DNA of 64,000 bases, taken from assembly GCA_965232595.1 (NCBI GenBank), contig OZ246983.1, positions 4,960,001 through 5,024,000 of the forward strand, read 5' to 3'. Shown piece by piece: positions 58,556 through 64,000 of this stretch. The translations under genes and the position numbers were made by a program. This DNA comes from SZUA-309 sp965232595. GTDB lineage: Bacteria; Pseudomonadota; Gammaproteobacteria; Pseudomonadales; Azotimanducaceae. Every line of letters begins with the position of its first letter. Position 1 is the stretch's first letter. Under the pieces are notes generated by a model, which did not search any database, was not told the DNA's origin, and saw only the letters and a list, made by a program, of their open reading frames with translations.

Positions 58556-59305
58556 ATGTCGCACCCCGTACTGGACGACCAGACAGTTTCCGGCTTCCGG
58601 GCCAACGGCTTCGCTGCATTGCCGAAGCTCGTCGACGATATTGCTCTCCGGGAGATTCAGGCCGTCTATGACCAGCTTCTATCCGGAGACCTCGGTACCT
58701 CAGGTTCGCGGGACGGCTATCTCGGTGACCTCACCCGTCAGCTGGTCGGCCCGGAACACTGCAATGAGCTGTTTCGTGACAACGCAGCCCTCGACGCTGG
58801 TCGCGCGATCGTCGGGCAGCTGTTCGACTGGGAGCCGGTGTTCCTGTACTCCCAGCTGCTCTTCAAACCGCCGGGTCACCCGCACGAAACCCCCTGGCAC
58901 CAGGACGCAGCCTACACGCAGATGCCGGTTGCCCGGGCGGGAACGCCCACACGTCCCGTCACGGCCCAGTTCTGGATGGCGCTGGACGATGCTGACGAGG
59001 AGAACGGCTGCATGCACTTCCAGCCGACCCCCACGGACAATGGTCTGCTCCCGCACCGGGTAGTGTCCGGCGCAGAAGACAATCCCGCACGTCTGCTCGG
59101 TCTGATCGATGCGGAGCGATACATCGAAGCGGACAAGGTCGTCGCCTGTCCGCTGGCAGCCGGTTGCGCGACCGTGCACCTGGGCAGCACACTGCACTAC
59201 ACCCCGGCTAACCGCTCCACCCGACCGAGAAGAGCCTATATCTTCAACTTTGCCGATCGCGCCTACGTCGAAGGCCGCGGACGACCATCCCCTCAATCCA
59301 AGTAA
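58556..59305 (+). CDS. Phytanoyl-CoA dioxygenase (PhyH) family protein
   Basis: This 249-residue Fe(II)/2-oxoglutarate oxygenase is of the classic PhyH layout. The iron ligands are H115-x-D117 ('TPWHQDAAY') and H214 ('STLHYTPAN'), followed by an Arg-rich segment ('RSTRPRRAY') for 2-oxoglutarate. 'FWMALDDADEENGCMHFQP' is the PhyH hallmark. It begins 75 bases after the crotonase in the same operon and is followed by another PhyH gene 18 bases on. It probably hydroxylates an acyl-CoA or related compound. Confidence 0.9.
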   Translation: MSHPVLDDQTVSGFRANGFAALPKLVDDIALREIQAVYDQLLSGDLGTSGSRDGYLGDLTRQLVGPEHCNELFRDNAALDAGRAIVGQLFDWEPVFLYSQLLFKPPGHPHETPWHQDAAYTQMPVARAGTPTRPVTAQFWMALDDADEENGCMHFQPTPTDNGLLPHRVVSGAEDNPARLLGLIDAERYIEADKVVACPLAAGCATVHLGSTLHYTPANRSTRPRRAYIFNFADRAYVEGRGRPSPQSK

Positions 59306-59323
59306 TCCCCGGAGGAACTCGAG

Positions 59324-60271
59324 ATGCCCGCTGAAGATCACCGCCTGACCACCCGCGAGATGGCTGAGTTCGTCGTCAACGGATATCTGCGCTTCGACGG
59401 GCTGGTGCCCGACGCCATCAACGAGCGGGTGGTGGAAGAGTTGGGGACCCTCTACTCGACGAAAATGCGCCAGGCCGTCGAGTCGGTTGGGCTGGACGGC
59501 AGCGCCTTCGGCAACGCGTCCCACGACCATCATCCCGAGAGCCTGACGCCTCTTTCCGAATGCTATCCGGAGCCCTCGGTAATCGGGGAGATGCTGAGGC
59601 TGCCCGAGGTGCACGGCATCATCGAATCGCTGGCGGGCAGCGATCCGCTGTTCGATCATGACTTCGTGCACTACATTCCCGCCGAGCACCCGAAGGGGCA
59701 GCACCTGCACGTGGACGCGGTCATCGACAACCGGCATCCGAGCTTCGATATCCAGCTCTTCTACTACCCTACTGAGGTTGCGCCCGGTGCCGGCGGAACG
59801 CGTTTCGTACCGGGAACCCACCTGCGCCACACCCGCGCCGAAGGGGTGGCACGCTACCAGCACCTGCTCGGGGAGAAGCAGTACAGCGGCTCGGCAGGCA
59901 CCGTGCTCATCTTTCACCAGGCGCTATGGCATGCCGGCCAACCGAACCCGAGCAATGAGGAGCGCTGGATGTACAAGATCCGGCTGAACCCCCAGGTACC
60001 CCAGGTACGCCTCTGGAACACCGACGACTTCGACGCCATTCACAACGATGCCCGGGATCACACCTTCGCGCACATGCGCCGGGACAGCGTCGCCCAGATC
60101 CTGCGCAAGTCCCAGCCCTGGCAACAGGGCCACGAAGGACGCTACGAGCAGATGGAGCGGGCCAGGCTCTGGCGCTACCTGAGCGGTGACGAGCAGTTCG
60201 ACGTCGACTACTACCACACGCGAATGGAAGGCCGGGCGCGGGCTAATCGGGCCAGCGAGAGCACAACCTGA
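59324..60271 (+). CDS. Phytanoyl-CoA dioxygenase (PhyH) family protein
   Basis: This 315-residue Fe(II)/2-oxoglutarate oxygenase has iron ligands H129-x-D131 ('HLHVDAV') and H203 ('ALWHAGQPNPS'), with a following Arg at about 220. 'GAGGTRFVPGTHLRHTR' near 155-171 is the family core. It is clearly divergent from the previous PhyH protein, so it is not a simple duplication. GGAGGAAC precedes ATG 59324. An 88-residue orphan gene is coupled downstream (TGATG). Two tandem PhyH genes suggest consecutive oxidations of one substrate or two related substrates. Confidence 0.89.
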   Translation: MPAEDHRLTTREMAEFVVNGYLRFDGLVPDAINERVVEELGTLYSTKMRQAVESVGLDGSAFGNASHDHHPESLTPLSECYPEPSVIGEMLRLPEVHGIIESLAGSDPLFDHDFVHYIPAEHPKGQHLHVDAVIDNRHPSFDIQLFYYPTEVAPGAGGTRFVPGTHLRHTRAEGVARYQHLLGEKQYSGSAGTVLIFHQALWHAGQPNPSNEERWMYKIRLNPQVPQVRLWNTDDFDAIHNDARDHTFAHMRRDSVAQILRKSQPWQQGHEGRYEQMERARLWRYLSGDEQFDVDYYHTRMEGRARANRASESTT

Positions 60272-60537
60272 TGAAGAGGCAGCAAGTCCTCTACCTGTGG
60301 CTCGCCGAAGGCGCGCTCGATACGGCCACCGTCGGCTGGGCGTTCTTCGATGGCGCCGCAGGCGCTGGCCCCGCTCTACCGGAAGGCGAGCCGCCCTACG
60401 CCAATGGCGTTGCCGCGCTGGAGGATGGCTGGTTCATGCAGCAGTCCCCGGCACCCTACGTGCTCCATCCCGGCGCCGAGCACGGCACCTCGTACCTGCC
60501 GAACGAGTTCGTGTTCGAGCGAACGATCGAAATTTGA
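60271..60537 (+). CDS. Orphan 88-residue protein coupled to PhyH
   Basis: This small acidic soluble protein has 'LYLWLAEGALDTATVGWAFFDGA' at the N-terminus, a Gly/Pro-rich middle and 'YLPNEFVFERTIEI' at the end. Its ATG shares its A with the PhyH stop (TGATG), so translation is coupled and the gene is probably real. I do not recognise a family or a catalytic motif. An accessory or stabilising subunit of the upstream oxygenase is one possibility. Confidence 0.65.
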   Translation: MKRQQVLYLWLAEGALDTATVGWAFFDGAAGAGPALPEGEPPYANGVAALEDGWFMQQSPAPYVLHPGAEHGTSYLPNEFVFERTIEI

Positions 60538-60628
60538 ACCAGGCGGCGGCCAGCAGTCAGGTCGTAGGACGCGTTCTCTGAATCCCTGTAAACTCGTTCG
60601 TCTTCTAGGGACAACGAAAGAGAGCAAC

Positions 60629-61444
60629 ATGGCCGTCACACCTTCCAGCACCGAAGAGCTCCTGGTCGAGCAGAAAGACCAGATCTGCGTCATCACTCTG
60701 AACCGGCCGGAGCGCCTGAACGCGATCAGCCGGCCCATGCTGGCCGAGCTGTCGGCCAAGGTGGTCGAGGCCAATAAAGACCCGGACACCCGCTGCATCG
60801 TCCTGACCGGCGCCGGTCGCGGCTTCTGCTCTGGCCTGGACCTGATCGACACCAGCGACAATCTGGGTGAGCGGCAGGGTAAAGGCCAGAATCGCCCGCG
60901 CCAGCTCTTTGATCTGCGCGACGCCCCCATCAACGTGATGTGGAGCGTCGACACGCCCATCATCTGCGCCATCAACGGCGCCGCCGCCGGCTACGGCATG
61001 GACATGACCCTGCTCTGCGATATGCGCATAGCCTCCGAAAACGCCAAGATGGCCGCGGTGACCGCCAAGCGGAACGTGGTGCCCGAGTCCGGCGGCACCT
61101 GGTTGCTGCCCCGCCTCATCGGCTGGGCCAAAACTGCCGAGCTCTACTACCGGGCCCGCACCTTGAACGCTGAAGAGGCTCTGGAGATGGGCCTGGTCAA
61201 CGCGGTGGTACCGGCGGACGAGCTGATGGATACGGCCATGCAGTGGGCTCAGGAGGTGGCGGACAACGCCCCCATGGCGGTGCAGACCACCAAGCGGATG
61301 ATGCGCATGGGCATGGAAGAATCCTACGACACCGCCGTCGACCACCTGATGGTGCACCTGAACGGCATGTTCCAGAGCGAGGACTTCGAAGAAGGTCTGA
61401 AGGCTTTCATGGAGAAGCGCAAGCCGAACTTCACCGGCCGCTAG
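60629..61444 (+). CDS. Enoyl-CoA hydratase/isomerase (crotonase) family protein
   Basis: This 271-residue crotonase has 'LTGAGRGFCSGLDLIDTSDN' and 'INGAAAGYGMDMTLLCDMRIAS'; the first hydratase Glu position is Asp (GYGMD), and the second is lost, while a Glu in 'NVVPESGGTWLLPRLIG' is present as in dienoyl-CoA isomerases. ATG 60629 is chosen because 'AGAGCAAC' precedes it and the crotonase core begins soon after, although the frame is open upstream. It is in the operon of the tandem palindromes, followed after 12 bases by an SDR. Confidence 0.88.
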   Translation: MAVTPSSTEELLVEQKDQICVITLNRPERLNAISRPMLAELSAKVVEANKDPDTRCIVLTGAGRGFCSGLDLIDTSDNLGERQGKGQNRPRQLFDLRDAPINVMWSVDTPIICAINGAAAGYGMDMTLLCDMRIASENAKMAAVTAKRNVVPESGGTWLLPRLIGWAKTAELYYRARTLNAEEALEMGLVNAVVPADELMDTAMQWAQEVADNAPMAVQTTKRMMRMGMEESYDTAVDHLMVHLNGMFQSEDFEEGLKAFMEKRKPNFTGR

Positions 61445-61456
61445 AGGACCTCTGCT

Positions 61457-62251
61457 GTGGCGGACCTCTCTGGTCAGGTCGCCCTGGTCACCGGTGCCAA
61501 TCGCGGCATCGGCCGGCAGATCGCTGCGGATCTCATTGCAGCAGGCGCGCACGTCGTCGCCGGTGCCCGCGATCCAGATACCCTGAAAAACCTGGTCGAC
61601 TCGTCAGACGGTCGCTGCGAGGCGGTGCCGCTGGACGTGACGAACGACGATCAGGTCACTGCCGCCATCGACGGCACCGTCGAGCGTCACGGCCGGCTGG
61701 ACCTGCTGGTGAACAATGCCGGTATCGGCGGCGGCAGCGAGCTGCCCTGGGAGACACCCATCGATGAGTGGTGGGGCGTGCAGGAAGTGAACGTGCGCGG
61801 CGTTTACGCCTGCACTCAGGCCGCCATGCGGCACATGACCCGGCAGCGGTCCGGCCGCATCATCGACGTGGGCAGCCTGGTCGGCACCTATCCGTTGCCT
61901 GCCGCGGCCCCGTACTCCGCCAGCAAGTGCGCGCTGTTCCGCTGGAACTCCTGCCTGGCCCTGGCGGCTGCCGACTTCGGCATCTCGGTGTTCATCATCA
62001 GTCCCGGCCTGGTCGCCACCGACATGACGGCCGACATCCCCATGTTCGAAGACATTCCGGGGGACCAATGGACGCCGATCGAGAAGACAGGGGCACTGGT
62101 GGTCGAGCTGGCATCCGGCAGGGCTGACGAGCTGCGCGGCCGGTTCATCCACGCGGAGAACGATCTGGATGAGCTGATCGCCCATGCAGACGAGATAATC
62201 GAGCAGAACCTGCAGACGCTAGGCATGAGCTTCTACGACGACGAGTCCTGA
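61457..62251 (+). CDS. SDR family NAD(P)-dependent oxidoreductase
   Basis: This is a 264-residue short-chain dehydrogenase. The cofactor motif 'TGANRGIG' is at 12-19, 'NNAGIGG' at 86-92, and the catalytic triad is S140, Y153, K157. The start is GTG 61457, 12 bases after the crotonase stop. It is probably a 3-hydroxyacyl-CoA or alcohol dehydrogenase acting on the product of the preceding crotonase. It is the last gene of the operon and converges on the TonB receptor. Confidence 0.9.
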   Translation: MADLSGQVALVTGANRGIGRQIAADLIAAGAHVVAGARDPDTLKNLVDSSDGRCEAVPLDVTNDDQVTAAIDGTVERHGRLDLLVNNAGIGGGSELPWETPIDEWWGVQEVNVRGVYACTQAAMRHMTRQRSGRIIDVGSLVGTYPLPAAAPYSASKCALFRWNSCLALAAADFGISVFIISPGLVATDMTADIPMFEDIPGDQWTPIEKTGALVVELASGRADELRGRFIHAENDLDELIAHADEIIEQNLQTLGMSFYDDES

Positions 62252-62277
62252 CGCGCTCACCCTGTGTGCCAGTCCCG

Positions 62278-64000
62278 CTACATCCGCAGCCTCACACCGG
62301 CTTCGAGGGTTCGGCCGGGCTGGGGCGCGAAGTCTTTGATGAACGACGTGTGGTAACGCTGCTCGTCATCAGTCAGGTTGCGACCATTGAAGAACACCTG
62401 CAGGTCGCTGCTGCCGCCGAGGCGGAAGTTGTAAGCCAGATGGAGGCGCAGGTCGTCGTAACTCTCAGTCGGTAGCTCGCCTACCGCCGTGTCGGTCTGA
62501 TCGTCGGCCGTCAGCCACGCCAACTCTGCCACGAAGCTGCGCCACTCCACGATCGCGCCCAGCCGCCACCGCAACGGCGGGATTCTCGGCAGGTTGCGGT
62601 TGTCACCATCCTTCAGTCGGGCACGAACTACGTCCATACCGGCATTCAGCGTCATCGCCCCGGAGTCCCAGTTAACGGCTCGCCAGCTGAGGTCAATCTC
62701 ACCGCCGGTGAAGGTGGCATCGTCCTGACGCCACTCCAGCACGATCAGCTCCTCAATCTCCTGCCCGGTATCGAACTGGTAGATGAAATCGGTGAAGTCG
62801 GTGTAGTAGCCGCTCAGGGAGAAGCGCAGCGAGTCCCACTCATAGCCGAGCGTGGCTGAGATGTTGGCTGCTTTCTCTTCATCGAGCGAGGGATCGCCGA
62901 TCTCGTAGGTACCGGTAACGATGTGCGGGCCGTCAGAGTAAAGCTCCTCGGCAACGGGCGCGCGATTGGAGTAGTCGAAGTGACCGCTCAGCGTCCAGCG
63001 CTCGGCAAACAGATGGCTTAGCCCAACAGAAATCGAGCCGTGGTCAAAGGTGCGGGAAATCCCCTCGCTTGGATCCTGCTTGACGTGCTCATAGCGGGCG
63101 CCAGCTTCGATGGACGTCTGACCCAGGTCCTTCCGGCCAACGTAAAAAAGACCGAACGTATCGGTATCCACCGGCGGCACGAAGGCCTCTTCGCCAACGG
63201 CAGAAAACTCCCGAGTCGAGAACTGCAGGCCTGCCGCGCCCCGGACGCCGAAACTGGTCGGCGCGTGAACCAGCTCCAGCCGCCCTTCGAGCGCTTCGTT
63301 GCTGAAGGTGGTGCCCGGTTCACCGCTGCCTTCCGTCTCGGTGTGCTCGTAGTCGTTGTAGCCGATCCGCAGGTTCACGCTTTCGATGCCCTCACCCGGA
63401 CTGACCAGCCCCGCCTCGAAATCGATGCGAGTCTGATCCAGATCGAGGGAAGCGGACTCTTCATCTCCGTGCTCCTCGTGTTCCCCTTCCTCTTCGTGCT
63501 CCTCCTCTTCGTGCTCGTGGGCATGAGAGTGGCCGGGCAGACCGTAGTCGGCGTCGTAGGACGAAACCGCGAGCCCGATGAAGCCGGCATCACCAACGTA
63601 GGATGCGCCTATCGCACCACCGCGGAGCTCGTAATCACTGCCAGGTAGCACACCGAACGCTTCTTCCTCTTCGTGCTCATCGTGTTCGTCCTCGCCCTCG
63701 TGCTCCTCTTCTTCGAGCGCTCGCAATGCCGCCGACTCCGCGTAGCCGGGAATTTCGTACTCATCCGCATCACGGTAGAAACCGTCGATGTGGAACGCGA
63801 AGTTGCCTGCCCCGGCATCCAGAGCCGCCGCGGCTGCCCGCTGGTCCGCATTGTCGGCTCCCCGCAGCTCCGCGTTCAGCTCCACCTGGTCCGGCACCGA
63901 GTGCGGTATGCGACCGGTGTGCACGTCCACCACGCCGCCGATGGCACCACTGCCGTACAGGAGGGTGCTTGGCCCTTTGAGCACTTCGATAGAGTCGGCG
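62278..64000 (-). CDS. TonB-dependent receptor, ZnuD-like, 5' end outside window
   Basis: About 574 residues are visible. At the right edge is the plug-domain sequence 'DSIEVLKGPSTLLYGSGAIGG', so roughly the first 100-150 residues (signal, TonB box) are missing. The barrel follows with the C-terminal 'GRTLEAGVRLRM'. Two extracellular-type loops are extraordinarily rich in His, Glu and Asp (coded by 63661-63720 and 63461-63530). Zinc receptor ZnuD of Neisseria has comparable His/acid loops, so a zinc or other transition-metal uptake role is inferred. The gene enters the window in frame and is convergent with the SDR. Confidence 0.92.
   Translation of the reverse strand, partial: ADSIEVLKGPSTLLYGSGAIGGVVDVHTGRIPHSVPDQVELNAELRGADNADQRAAAAALDAGAGNFAFHIDGFYRDADEYEIPGYAESAALRALEEEEHEGEDEHDEHEEEEAFGVLPGSDYELRGGAIGASYVGDAGFIGLAVSSYDADYGLPGHSHAHEHEEEEHEEEGEHEEHGDEESASLDLDQTRIDFEAGLVSPGEGIESVNLRIGYNDYEHTETEGSGEPGTTFSNEALEGRLELVHAPTSFGVRGAAGLQFSTREFSAVGEEAFVPPVDTDTFGLFYVGRKDLGQTSIEAGARYEHVKQDPSEGISRTFDHGSISVGLSHLFAERWTLSGHFDYSNRAPVAEELYSDGPHIVTGTYEIGDPSLDEEKAANISATLGYEWDSLRFSLSGYYTDFTDFIYQFDTGQEIEELIVLEWRQDDATFTGGEIDLSWRAVNWDSGAMTLNAGMDVVRARLKDGDNRNLPRIPPLRWRLGAIVEWRSFVAELAWLTADDQTDTAVGELPTESYDDLRLHLAYNFRLGGSSDLQVFFNGRNLTDDEQRYHTSFIKDFAPQPGRTLEAGVRLRM

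Noticed and set aside
1..64000. tRNA, rRNA, CRISPR, insertion sequences, integrases, attachment repeats
   Set aside because: Looked for by eye and not found. No tandem spacer-repeat pattern, transposase motif or conserved RNA gene was seen. A short structured RNA could still be missed without a covariance-model search.

Overview
This 64 kb window is GC-rich, very densely coded DNA from a Gram-negative bacterium, most likely a marine or environmental gammaproteobacterium. The Gram-negative call rests on the TonB-dependent outer-membrane receptor, the lipoprotein signals and the general protein style. The taxonomic placement is an inference, because there is no rRNA or other marker gene. I saw no tRNA, rRNA, CRISPR array, insertion sequence or prophage gene. 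No gap between genes exceeds about 205 bases. About 66 protein genes are supported, two of them cut by the window ends. Many neighbours overlap by 1-4 bases or sit directly end to end, so most of the window is organised in short operons, often divergently paired around a shared promoter region.

The content is almost entirely catabolic and centred on CoA thioesters and oxygenases. There are two paired sets of acyl-CoA dehydrogenases, four crotonase-family proteins, one classical thiolase, two thiolase-like/DUF35 pairs resembling steroid side-chain aldolases, a family III CoA-transferase, an alpha-methylacyl-CoA racemase-like protein, a fatty acyl-CoA synthetase-like protein and a hotdog thioesterase. 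Oxidation chemistry comes from two Baeyer-Villiger monooxygenases, three Rieske oxygenase alpha subunits (one with a beta subunit and a dihydrodiol-dehydrogenase-like SDR), a membrane desaturase, four phytanoyl-CoA-dioxygenase-like proteins, two molybdenum hydroxylases, two luciferase-like flavin/F420 oxidoreductases and a nitronate monooxygenase. Branched, alicyclic or polycyclic carboxylic acids (steroids, terpenoids, other isoprenoids) would suit this tool kit, but the substrate cannot be read from sequence.

Layout. 1-6 kb: M50-like membrane protein and PhyH protein, MFS and BVMO, then alpha/beta hydrolase and NAPE-PLD-like lactamase-fold hydrolase. 6-11 kb: LLM oxidoreductase with an acyl-CoA dehydrogenase pair, divergent from CoA-transferase and thioesterase. 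11-16.6 kb: a seven-gene minus-strand operon (aldo/keto reductase, TetR, MBL hydrolase, small membrane-anchored protein, MFS, VOC protein, histidine phosphatase). 16.7-24 kb: IorA/IorB-type molybdenum hydroxylase, crotonase and hydrolase, second molybdenum hydroxylase subunit and PhyH. 24-30 kb: Nudix, DM13, Nramp-like transporter, acyl-CoA synthetase, MFS and lipoprotein. 30-35 kb: crotonase with a second acyl-CoA dehydrogenase pair, divergent from DUF35-thiolase. 35-43 kb: transporter, LLM oxidoreductase, TetR, GST, Rieske oxygenase, TetR, Ltp2-like protein and DUF35. 43-52 kb: thiolase, nitronate monooxygenase, methyltransferase, racemase, Rieske alpha/beta/SDR, BVMO. 52-64 kb: PPK2, two TetR-controlled modules (desaturase-Rieske-isomerase; crotonase-PhyH-PhyH-crotonase-SDR) and a His/Glu-rich TonB receptor.

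Regulation is unusually readable. The same palindrome, TGAATT-N2-AATTCA, lies in two divergent promoter regions (9350-9363 and 33151-33164). It therefore ties LLM-ACAD-ACAD, CoA-transferase-thioesterase, crotonase-ACAD-ACAD and DUF35-thiolase into one candidate regulon. Three other TetR genes each face a perfect or near-perfect palindrome of a different sequence (39966-39989, 53685-53705, 57491-57510 with 57525-57542), giving three further regulator-operator pairs that can be tested directly.
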